Assembly: GCA_947452665.1 (NCBI GenBank)
Contig: CANGEH010000188.1
Span: 1-5,078 of the forward strand
Origin: Caulobacteraceae bacterium
Lineage (GTDB): Bacteria > Pseudomonadota > Alphaproteobacteria > Caulobacterales > Caulobacteraceae
Length of the DNA: 5,078 nucleotides
Direction of reading: 5' to 3'
The translations under genes and the position numbers were made by a program. Each line of letters begins with the position of its first letter. The first letter of the stretch is position 1. Under the pieces are notes generated by a model that searched no databases, had not been told where the DNA came from, and was given only the letters and a program-made list of their open reading frames with translations. This document shows positions 1 through 5,078 of this stretch, one piece after another.

Positions 1-593
1 AGACCACCAAGGGCGATATTGGCGCCGACCGGGTTGGCATTTGCGTGGCTGGCAATTCCGGTCAGGTCGCGGCCATGGCCGATCTTCGCCTGCCGATCGA
101 GTCCCACCTGTTGCAGGCCTTTGTTTCTGAGCCCGTCAAGCCCATGATCGATACGGTGATCATGTCGCAATCCATCCATTGCTATATCAGCCAGTCCGAT
201 AAGGGCGAGATTGTGCTGGGCGGCGATCCAGACATGTATCCGACCTATTCCCAGCGCGGACGCCCCGACCGGATCGAGGAGGTGGCAGGCCAGGCCATTG
301 CCCTGATCCCAGCCCTGTCGCGCCTTCGCATGCTTAGGTCCTGGGCCGGCACCACGGATATGAGCTTTGATGGCGCGCCCATTATCGGCAAGACGCCGGT
401 CGATGAGCTCTATCTCAATGGCGGCTGGTGCTATGGCGGGTTCAAGGCCACGCCCGGCTCGGGCTGGCTCTATGCCCATACCCTGGCCAAGGGCGAGCCA
501 CACGCCCTGAACGCCCCGTTCCGGCTCGACCGGTTCGAGACCGGCGCAACCATTGACGAAACGGGCGCAGGCCCCATGCCGCATCACCGGTGA
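1..593 (+). CDS. soxB: Sarcosine oxidase beta subunit SoxB, C-terminal part (5' end outside window)
   Basis: Beta subunit of heterotetrameric sarcosine oxidase, a flavoprotein of the D-amino-acid-oxidase-like (DAO) fold that oxidises sarcosine in the cytoplasm. The reading frame is open from the first complete codon at base 3 and ends in TGA at 591-593, giving about 196 residues; the family is about 400-420, so roughly the N-terminal half is missing. That half holds the FAD-binding GxGxxG and the histidine that binds FMN covalently, so neither can be checked here. Visible family signatures are RLPIESHLLQAFVSEPVKP, SQSDKGEIVLGGDPDMY, DMSFDGAPIIGKTP and GGWCYGGFKATPGSGW, with the usual tail LDRFETGATIDETGAGPMPH. 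The lysine of GGFK (codon 444-446) is expected, from related sarcosine oxidases, to contact the substrate carboxylate; this is inference. Tandem soxD, soxA and soxG support the heterotetrameric rather than the monomeric enzyme. An in-frame GTG at 45 is internal, since homology continues upstream of it. Confidence 0.95.
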   Translation, partial: TTKGDIGADRVGICVAGNSGQVAAMADLRLPIESHLLQAFVSEPVKPMIDTVIMSQSIHCYISQSDKGEIVLGGDPDMYPTYSQRGRPDRIEEVAGQAIALIPALSRLRMLRSWAGTTDMSFDGAPIIGKTPVDELYLNGGWCYGGFKATPGSGWLYAHTLAKGEPHALNAPFRLDRFETGATIDETGAGPMPHHR

Positions 594-595
594 GG
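589..595 (+). promoter_or_regulatory. Ribosome binding site of soxD, overlapping the soxB stop
   Basis: GGTGAGG lies 5 nt upstream of the ATG at 601 and contains the soxB stop codon TGA (591-593). It fixes the soxD start at 601 rather than at the in-frame ATG at 553, which lies well inside soxB. Ribosomes ending soxB would stop directly on this site, so translation of the two genes is probably coupled. Confidence 0.7.
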
Positions 596-600
596 TCCCC

Positions 601-873
601 ATGCTCCTGATCCATTGCCCACATTGCGGACCGCGCGCCCAGGCCGAATTTGTGTTTGAGCGGCCGCTTGAATCCATCATCCAGATTGATGAGGCCCTGC
701 CTGATCTGATCCATAAGCTCTATAGCCGGGTCAATCCCAAGGGGCCGTCCTGGGAGTTGTGGCGTCATACCTATGGCTGCCAGTCCTGGCTAAAGCTGCA
801 TCGCGACACCCATAACCATACCATCCATGCCGTCCTCGAGATTGGCCAGACCCAAGACGGCGGTGACGCATGA
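601..873 (+). CDS. soxD: Sarcosine oxidase delta subunit SoxD (zinc-binding)
   Basis: Small zinc-binding subunit of heterotetrameric sarcosine oxidase, 90 residues, the normal size for the family. The start MLLIHCPHCGPR is the typical SoxD opening. Cys6 and Cys9 (CPHC) and His56 and Cys60 (RHTYGC) form the C-x2-C ... H-x3-C set that holds structural zinc in characterised SoxD proteins. The central NPKGPSWELWRHTYGCQSW region is also diagnostic. The ATG at 601 has a good ribosome binding site, whereas starting at 553 would add 16 residues unlike the family. It sits 7 nt after soxB, and its last bases overlap the soxA start as ATGA (870-873), pointing to translational coupling and balanced subunit synthesis. 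The C-terminal tail after residue 80 is short and polar. No signal peptide or membrane segment is present. Confidence 0.96.
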   Translation: MLLIHCPHCGPRAQAEFVFERPLESIIQIDEALPDLIHKLYSRVNPKGPSWELWRHTYGCQSWLKLHRDTHNHTIHAVLEIGQTQDGGDA

Positions 874-3830
874 GCCAGACCCTGCGCCAGACCAAGGGCG
901 GCCGCATTGATCGCAGCCGCACCATCCGTTTTCAGTTCGATGGCAAGACCCATAAGGGCTTTGAAGGCGACACCCTAGCCTCGGCCCTGCTGGCCGACGG
1001 CGTAAAGCTGTTTGGCCGCAGCTTTAAATATCACCGCCCGCGCGGGGTGATGGCGGCGGGCATTGAAGAACCAAGCGCCCTGGTTGGCGCAGGCACGGCC
1101 GGGCGCTATGAGGCCAATACCCGCGCCACCGACCTCTTTATCTATCCCGGCCTAAAGGCCGTCAGCCAGAACCGTTGGCCAAGCCTGGGCCTGGACCTCT
1201 TGTCCGGCATTAGCCTGATCTCGCCCTTCATTCCGGCCGGCTTTTATTACAAGACCTTTTTTGGACCGCCCAAGCTTTGGATGGTCTATGAGCATTTTAT
1301 CCGCATGGCCGCAGGCCTAGGCAAGGCCCCCAGGGCCGCCGACAAGGATGCCTATGAGCACCGCGCAGCCTTTTGGGACGTGCTCGTGGTCGGTTCTGGC
1401 CCCGCAGGCCTAGCCGCAGCCCTAGCCGCAAGTGCTTCTGGAGCCAAGGTCATTTTGGCCGAGCAGGACCGCGAACTGGGCGGCTCGCTCTTGACCGATG
1501 CGGCCACGATTGACGGCCAGGCCAGTGAAGACTGGATTGCCGCCGCAACCACAAGCCTCTTGGCCAAGGGCGGGCGCATCCTGACCCGCACCACGGCGGC
1601 TGGGTTTTATGATCATGGCCTTTTAAACCTGATCGAGCGGGTGACCGAGCCTGGCCAGGCCCCCGGGGCCGATGGCTTGGCGCAAAGACTATGGCGTGTG
1701 CGGGCAGGACAGGTGATCTTGGCCACCGGGGCCCTAGAGCGGCCGCGCCTGTTTGCCGGTAATGACCTTCCCGGCGTCATGCTGTCGGGGGCTGTTCGCA
1801 CCTATCTGAACCGCTATGGGGTGCGCACGGGCCAAAAAGTGGTCCTTACCACCGATAATGATGATGCCTATCGCACAGCCCTGGCCTTGGCCGAGGCTGG
1901 CGCCCAGATCGTCGCCATACTGGACAGCCGCGCTGCATCAGCGGCCGGAAACAGCCTGTCGGTGCGCCGCGCCCAGACCCGTCTGCCCGTGCATTTCGGG
2001 GCCAAGCTGATCGCGGCCAAGGGTTCGGCCAAGGGTGTCAAGAGCGCCAAGGCCCTGATTGACGGTCAGGTCACCAATCTGGTCTGCGACCTGATTGCCG
2101 TTTCGGGCGGGTTTTCACCGGTCGTCCATCTGCATATGCAGGCGGGCGGCACCCTCGGCTGGAACGAGACCACGGGGGCCTTTAGCCCCGATGTCAGCCG
2201 CCAAAACCAGACCACAGCCGGGGCCGCCTCGGGCGTCGATGGCCTTGGCCAGACCCTGACCAGTGGTTGGGAGGCGGGCCTCGCCGCCGCCAAGACCCTT
2301 GGCCTTAAGGGCGGTTCGGCCAAGACACCGCCAGCCTGCGCCGAAGCCGATGACCAGGCCTGCCGCAGCCTTGCTGACTGGCTGCCCGCGCCGCAAACCA
2401 ATCTGAAAAAGGCCTTTGTCGACTATCAAAACGATGTCACCGCCGCGGACCTGGATCTCGCCTGGCGCGAGGGCTATCGCTCGGTCGAGCATATGAAGCG
2501 CTATACCACGCTTGGCATGGCCACCGATCAGGGCAAGACCAGCAATCTGGTTGGCTTGGCGCGTCTGGCCTTGGCCGAAGGCAGGCCCGTCCCCTCGGTT
2601 GGCCTCACCACATTCCGCCCGCCCTATACGCCGGTTACGCTTGGCGTCTTGGCGGGCGAACATACCGGCGCGCACCTAAGCCCCCGCCGCCGCCCGGTTC
2701 TGTATCCGGTTCATGCTGCTGAAAAGCCGATCTGGCAGCCGGTCGGCTATTGGCACCGGCCAAGGGCCTATCCGCAAGGGCGCGAAGACCTGCACCAGGC
2801 CGCGCACCGCGAATCCCTAGCCGTTCGCACCAAGGTCGGGGTTACCGATGTCTCGACCCTGGGCAAGTTTGATGTGGTCGGCCCCGATGCGGCGGCGTTT
2901 TTGGAACTGGTCTGCGCCACCACGGTCGGCAAGCTGGCGGTCGGACGCGGGCGCTATACGCTTATGCTGCGCGAAGACGGCATGGTCATGGATGACGGCA
3001 CGGTCTGGCGCGTCGCAGAGCACCGCTTCTTCCTCACCAGCTCAACCGGCGGCGCAGACCGCATGTCGGCGCATCTGTCCTATGTCCGCAAGGTCTTGGC
3101 GCCGCAACTTAAAGTGACCGTGGCCAATGTTCAGGAACACTGGGCGGCCGCCGCCATTGCCGGGCCCCTTGCGAAGGCCGTGGTTGAAAACCTGATGGGT
3201 GAGGGGGCGGCGCCACGGCACATGTCCCTAGGCTTTGGTCCTCTGGCGGGTATTCCCACCATGATCCTAGCCGCCAGCTATAGCGGCGAGCGGGCGTTTG
3301 AAATCTATGCGCCTTCGCACCAGATCGGCCCGGTCTGGGACGCGATTGTCGAACAGGCGCGGGGCCTAGGCGGCTGCCTCTATGGGCTTGAGGCCTTAGA
3401 AATCCTGCGCATTGAAAAGGGCCATATTGTCGTTGGCGGCGAGATTGATGGCCGCGCTACGGCCGATGATCTGGGCCTTGGCAAGATGCTGCGCCCCGCT
3501 GGCGGGTTTGTTGGGGCCACAGCCCTTGGGCGTCCTGCCATGAGCGATCCCCAGCGTCTGCAACTGGTCGGGCTTGAGGCCATTAGCGGCACCATCCCTG
3601 AAGGCTCCATGCTAGTCACGGCCAAGGGCGCTGTGCCGTGTGGCCATGTTACCGCGGCGGGCATGAATGTCGTTCAGGGCGGCTCGATCGCGCTGGGCTT
3701 TTTACAGGGCGGCCGGGCGCGCCTGGGCGATGTCCTGACCGCGACCTCACCGACCCGCAAACAGGCCGCCCAGGTCAAGGTGGTTGCGCCCGTGTTTTAC
3801 GACCTGGCCGGAGATCAGTACCGTGATTGA
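870..3830 (+). CDS. soxA: Sarcosine oxidase alpha subunit SoxA
   Basis: Large subunit of heterotetrameric sarcosine oxidase, 986 residues, full length for the family. Residues 12-95 form a ferredoxin-like domain (Fer2_4 type; SFKYHRPRGVMAAGIEEPSAL) with no cysteine, so no Fe-S cluster is expected; the first cysteine in the protein is residue 406. Residues about 168-480 are a pyridine-nucleotide/FAD-type Rossmann region with GSGPAG at 175-180, ATGALERP at 285-292 and a second nucleotide-binding half after about 320. Residues 540-595 hold the family hallmarks KRYTTLGMATDQGK and TTFRPPYTPVTLG. From about 645 to the end is a GcvT/aminomethyltransferase-like domain expected to bind tetrahydrofolate and take the formaldehyde-level carbon; MDDGT (Asp708-Asp709) probably lines up with the key Asp of GcvT (inference). 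The end VFYDLAGDQ is the usual GcvT C-terminus. The start overlaps the soxD stop (ATGA). No frameshift or missing domain is seen. Confidence 0.97.
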   Translation: MSQTLRQTKGGRIDRSRTIRFQFDGKTHKGFEGDTLASALLADGVKLFGRSFKYHRPRGVMAAGIEEPSALVGAGTAGRYEANTRATDLFIYPGLKAVSQNRWPSLGLDLLSGISLISPFIPAGFYYKTFFGPPKLWMVYEHFIRMAAGLGKAPRAADKDAYEHRAAFWDVLVVGSGPAGLAAALAASASGAKVILAEQDRELGGSLLTDAATIDGQASEDWIAAATTSLLAKGGRILTRTTAAGFYDHGLLNLIERVTEPGQAPGADGLAQRLWRVRAGQVILATGALERPRLFAGNDLPGVMLSGAVRTYLNRYGVRTGQKVVLTTDNDDAYRTALALAEAGAQIVAILDSRAASAAGNSLSVRRAQTRLPVHFGAKLIAAKGSAKGVKSAKALIDGQVTNLVCDLIAVSGGFSPVVHLHMQAGGTLGWNETTGAFSPDVSRQNQTTAGAASGVDGLGQTLTSGWEAGLAAAKTLGLKGGSAKTPPACAEADDQACRSLADWLPAPQTNLKKAFVDYQNDVTAADLDLAWREGYRSVEHMKRYTTLGMATDQGKTSNLVGLARLALAEGRPVPSVGLTTFRPPYTPVTLGVLAGEHTGAHLSPRRRPVLYPVHAAEKPIWQPVGYWHRPRAYPQGREDLHQAAHRESLAVRTKVGVTDVSTLGKFDVVGPDAAAFLELVCATTVGKLAVGRGRYTLMLREDGMVMDDGTVWRVAEHRFFLTSSTGGADRMSAHLSYVRKVLAPQLKVTVANVQEHWAAAAIAGPLAKAVVENLMGEGAAPRHMSLGFGPLAGIPTMILAASYSGERAFEIYAPSHQIGPVWDAIVEQARGLGGCLYGLEALEILRIEKGHIVVGGEIDGRATADDLGLGKMLRPAGGFVGATALGRPAMSDPQRLQLVGLEAISGTIPEGSMLVTAKGAVPCGHVTAAGMNVVQGGSIALGFLQGGRARLGDVLTATSPTRKQAAQVKVVAPVFYDLAGDQYRD
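3810..3813 (+). promoter_or_regulatory. Probable ribosome binding site of soxG, inside the soxA 3' end
   Basis: GGAG lies 9 nt before the GTG at 3823 but 18 nt before the in-frame ATG at 3832. The spacing favours the GTG start. It is only a four-base match, so the call is tentative. Confidence 0.45.
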
Positions 3831-4353
3831 TATGCAGATGCTCAAACGGGTCGCCCCGGAGACTGGCCGCCTGATCCGGTTCGAAATCTGGTCCGATGCC
3901 GATGCCAGCCTTGATCGCCTAGCCAAGGCCTTGGGCGCAGAGCTTCCGCAAACGGGCAAGTCAAACAATGCGGCTGACCTAAGGCTCGTCTGGCTGGAGC
4001 CCATGACCTGGCTGGTTCGCGCCCCCGAGGCAAGAGGGGCGGAGGTCTTGGCAAGGATTGAGGCGGCCCTGGCGTCTGATGGCGGGGCCTGCGACATCAG
4101 CGGCGCCTTGATCAGGACCCGGATCACGGGCCCGGCCTGGCGCACACTCTTGACCATTGGCGGGGTGTTTGATGCCGAGGCCGACACCTTTGGCCCAGGC
4201 TGTATGGCCGCGACCGTGATTGCCCATGCACCGGTGCGGCTGGATGTTGTTTCTCTAACCGAGGTCGATGCCTATACACCGCCCAGCTATGCGCCAGACC
4301 TGTTTGAGTTCTGGGACCATGCTGCCGCGAGGCTAAATCTGCAGGTCCGCTAG
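3823..4353 (+). CDS. soxG: Sarcosine oxidase gamma subunit SoxG
   Basis: Gamma subunit of heterotetrameric sarcosine oxidase, 176 residues from the chosen GTG. SoxG is a small GcvT-like protein that packs on SoxA and has no known catalytic residues of its own. Family-like features are LVWLEPMTWLVRAP (about residues 53-67), CDISGALIRTRITGP in place of the usual VDVSDGRT...LSGP, then the TFGPGCMAATVIAHAPVRLDV strand region and a tail with PSYAPDLFEFWDHAA matching the usual RSFA..L..WL..A. The sequence is more diverged than SoxB, SoxD or SoxA; the assignment rests on these motifs plus its place as last gene of the operon. The GTG at 3823 overlaps soxA by 8 nt and has GGAG 9 nt upstream. ATG codons at 3832 and 3838 are alternatives that would remove 3 or 5 residues. 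An open frame back to 3784 is not needed. Confidence 0.88.
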   Translation: MIDMQMLKRVAPETGRLIRFEIWSDADASLDRLAKALGAELPQTGKSNNAADLRLVWLEPMTWLVRAPEARGAEVLARIEAALASDGGACDISGALIRTRITGPAWRTLLTIGGVFDAEADTFGPGCMAATVIAHAPVRLDVVSLTEVDAYTPPSYAPDLFEFWDHAAARLNLQVR

Positions 4354-4376
4354 CCCGCTTAACCAAGCAGGCTAGC
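4349..4376. terminator. Candidate hairpin terminator at the soxG/trxA convergent junction
   Basis: Perfect 7-bp arms GCTAGCC (4349-4355) and GGCTAGC (4370-4376) enclose a single C/A mismatch and a further 4-bp stem GCTT (4357-4360) with AAGC (4365-4368), closed by the tetraloop AACC. The structure begins at the last base of the soxG penultimate codon and includes its stop TAG (4351-4353). No run of T follows on either strand, so it is not a textbook intrinsic terminator. Its place between two convergent genes suggests a bidirectional stop or an mRNA 3'-end stabiliser. Confidence 0.55.
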
Positions 4377-4391
4377 CAAGACCGGGCAGGA

Positions 4392-4724
4392 TTAGGCGGG
4401 TTGAACACCCGCCTCTTGTAGCCATTCCAAAATCTTCTGCTTGGGCAGGGCGCCGACCTTCATCGAGGCCATCTGGCCATTGCGAAACAGCATCATGGTT
4501 GGAATGCCGCGCACGCCGTATTTGCCAGGCGTCATGGGGCTGTCTTCAATATTGACCTTGGCCACGGTCATGACCCCGGCCAGCTCATCGGAAATCTGTT
4601 CCAGCGCCGGAGCAATCTGTTTGCAGGGGCCGCACCATTCGGCCCAAAAATCCACCAGGACCGGTCCATCGGCCTTCAGGACCGCTTGCTCAAAGGTCTC
4701 ATCGGTAACGCTTAGCGTGCTCAT
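4392..4724 (-). CDS. trxA: Thioredoxin TrxA
   Basis: Cytoplasmic thioredoxin, 110 residues, a general disulfide reductase kept reduced by thioredoxin reductase. The redox site WCGPC is complete (Cys31 and Cys34, inside DFWAEWCGPCKQIAP), and the conserved cis-proline is Pro75 in RGIPTMM. KVGALPK near residues 90-96 is typical of alphaproteobacterial TrxA. Length is normal and there is no signal peptide, so a periplasmic role is unlikely. The ATG at 4722-4724 has the ribosome binding site GGATGGAG upstream with an 8-nt gap. The gene lies downstream of addA in the same direction after about 90 nt and converges on soxG, 38 nt away. A 7-bp inverted repeat (4395-4401 with 4407-4413) lies in its last seven codons, directly before the TAA stop. 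A candidate promoter at the addA end may drive it apart from addA. Confidence 0.98.
   Translation of the reverse strand: MSTLSVTDETFEQAVLKADGPVLVDFWAEWCGPCKQIAPALEQISDELAGVMTVAKVNIEDSPMTPGKYGVRGIPTMMLFRNGQMASMKVGALPKQKILEWLQEAGVQPA
4395..4413 (-). terminator. Hairpin in the last codons of trxA, possible transcription stop or mRNA end structure
   Basis: GGCGGGT (4395-4401) and ACCCGCC (4407-4413) pair perfectly over 7 bp with a 5-nt loop. On the trxA strand the stem ends right before the TAA stop codon. GC content is high, so it should be stable, but the downstream sequence AATCCTGCCCGG has no T-run. It may work with the 4349-4376 hairpin, or be a side effect of encoding Gly-Gly/Pro-Ala codons. 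Confidence 0.3.
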
Positions 4725-4732
4725 ATGTCTTG

Positions 4733-4740
4733 CTCCATCC
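4733..4740 (-). promoter_or_regulatory. Ribosome binding site of trxA
   Basis: On the - strand GGATGGAG, with core GGAG, stands 8 nt before the trxA ATG. The match and spacing are good and support the chosen start, which also matches the usual thioredoxin N-terminus MSTLSVTD. Confidence 0.7.
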
Positions 4741-4789
4741 AGACTCTCGCCGCTTGATGGCAGGTCGAGTCACTGTGCCCTTTGACTGT

Positions 4790-4818
4790 TATGTAGGGAT
4801 AGTTGGCCGCCTTATCAA
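4790..4818 (-). promoter_or_regulatory. Candidate sigma-70-like promoter for trxA
   Basis: On the - strand TTGATA (4813-4818, five of six to TTGACA) is followed after 17 nt by TACATA (4790-4795, three of six to TATAAT). The -35 element overlaps the addA stop codon. Transcription would start near 4782 and leave a leader of roughly 58 nt. The -10 match is poor, and trxA could equally be read from an addA transcript, so this is only a candidate. Confidence 0.3.
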
Positions 4819-5078
4819 TGACGCTCCAGGCTCGCCAAGGTTTGCTCAACCACATCGTCCGGCACCGGCATGAGGCGGGGCCCATCGGTCCAGACCAGGG
4901 CCGCCTCGACATGGCGACCTGGAAACACTTGGCGCAGGACCGCGACATAGACCGCCATCTGGACCAGATAGGCGCGGTCCGCATTCTTAATGTCAAAAGG
5001 CGCAGGGCGATTGGTCTTATAATCGACCACCAAGACCCGGCCCGGCGTAATCACCAGACGATCCACCCGGCCAGACAC
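4815..5078 (-). CDS. addA: ATP-dependent helicase/nuclease AddA, C-terminal end (5' end outside window)
   Basis: C-terminal 87 residues of what is most likely AddA, the helicase-nuclease subunit of the AddAB complex that resects double-strand breaks for RecA-dependent repair. Counting from the window edge, the fragment shows the PD-(D/E)xK nuclease motifs in order: GRVDRL with Asp6, VVDYKTNR with Asp19 and Lys21, and QMAVY (Q-x3-Y) with Gln40 and Tyr44. The spacing and the Arg after DYKTN are typical of RecB/AddA-family nucleases. AddA is about 1,100-1,200 residues, so more than 90 percent lies outside and the helicase motifs cannot be checked. The first codon at the edge reads Val, not a start, and the frame runs on beyond the window. 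The stop TGA is at 4815-4817. AddB also has a C-terminal nuclease domain with similar motifs; the adjacent trxA and the position so near the C-terminus favour AddA. Confidence 0.85.
   Translation of the reverse strand: MSGRVDRLVITPGRVLVVDYKTNRPAPFDIKNADRAYLVQMAVYVAVLRQVFPGRHVEAALVWTDGPRLMPVPDDVVEQTLASLERH

Noticed and set aside
1409..1430. Ten-base direct repeat CCTAGCCGCA, two copies 12 nt apart.
   Set aside because: It encodes the alanine-rich helix LAAALAA after the GxGxxG nucleotide-binding motif of SoxA; low-complexity coding explains it.
2115..2675. A 186-codon open frame on the - strand opposite soxA.
   Set aside because: It lies wholly inside soxA, whose family signatures (KRYTTLGMATDQGK, TTFRPPYTPVTLG) fall in the same stretch. 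The antisense protein resembles nothing I know and is of the kind expected in GC-rich DNA.
486..3630. Many near-identical GGCCAAGGG strings across the sox genes, considered as a possible uptake or regulatory repeat.
   Set aside because: They are nearly all in frame as Ala-Lys-Gly or similar codons with AAG for lysine, have no fixed spacing and no conserved flanks.
3923..3934. Perfect 12-bp palindrome CCAAGGCCTTGG.
   Set aside because: It lies inside soxG and encodes AKALG with the ordinary codons of this genome. Similar GCCAAGG strings recur wherever Ala-Lys-Gly/Ala occurs, so it is not a credible operator or uptake site.
4441..4785. A 114-codon open frame on the + strand opposite trxA.
   Set aside because: It is antisense to a complete thioredoxin with an intact WCGPC site and has no ribosome binding site of note.
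4721..4996. A 91-codon open frame on the - strand across the addA end and the trxA leader.
   Set aside because: It is a shadow frame overlapping the AddA nuclease motifs and has no recognisable protein features.

Overview
The window is GC-rich and almost fully coding. It looks like the chromosome of an alphaproteobacterium. Three things point there: a complete thioredoxin of the alphaproteobacterial type (with the KVGALPK stretch near its end), an AddA-type recombination nuclease directly upstream of it, and a sox operon of the heterotetrameric sarcosine oxidase type. I cannot place it below class level with confidence; Caulobacterales or a relative is a guess.

Layout, left to right. Positions 1-4353 on the + strand hold most of a sarcosine oxidase operon in the order soxB (3' part only, cut by the window edge), soxD, soxA, soxG. 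The genes are packed tightly: 7 nt between soxB and soxD, a 4-nt ATGA overlap between soxD and soxA, and a probable 8-nt overlap between soxA and a GTG-started soxG. The four subunits form one enzyme that oxidatively demethylates sarcosine (N-methylglycine) to glycine and H2O2 and passes the methyl carbon to tetrahydrofolate as 5,10-methylene-THF. SoxB carries the flavin/substrate half, SoxA the NAD-binding and folate-binding parts, SoxD a zinc site, and SoxG is the small gamma subunit.

Positions 4354-4391 form a short convergent junction. A strong hairpin starts at the last codon of soxG, and a second lies in the last codons of the opposing trxA. Neither is followed by a T-run.

Positions 4392-5078 on the - strand hold trxA (complete) and, upstream of it in the same direction, the C-terminal end of addA (cut by the window edge). 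Between them lie about 90 nt with a recognisable Shine-Dalgarno sequence and a weak candidate promoter for trxA.

I see no mobile element, CRISPR array, tRNA/rRNA or phage signature, and no sign of an undescribed system. The window is a metabolic operon beside housekeeping genes. The points worth a second look are the convergent terminator structure, the soxG start, the junction between the addA-trxA block and a folate-dependent operon, and the near-normal frequency of CTAG.
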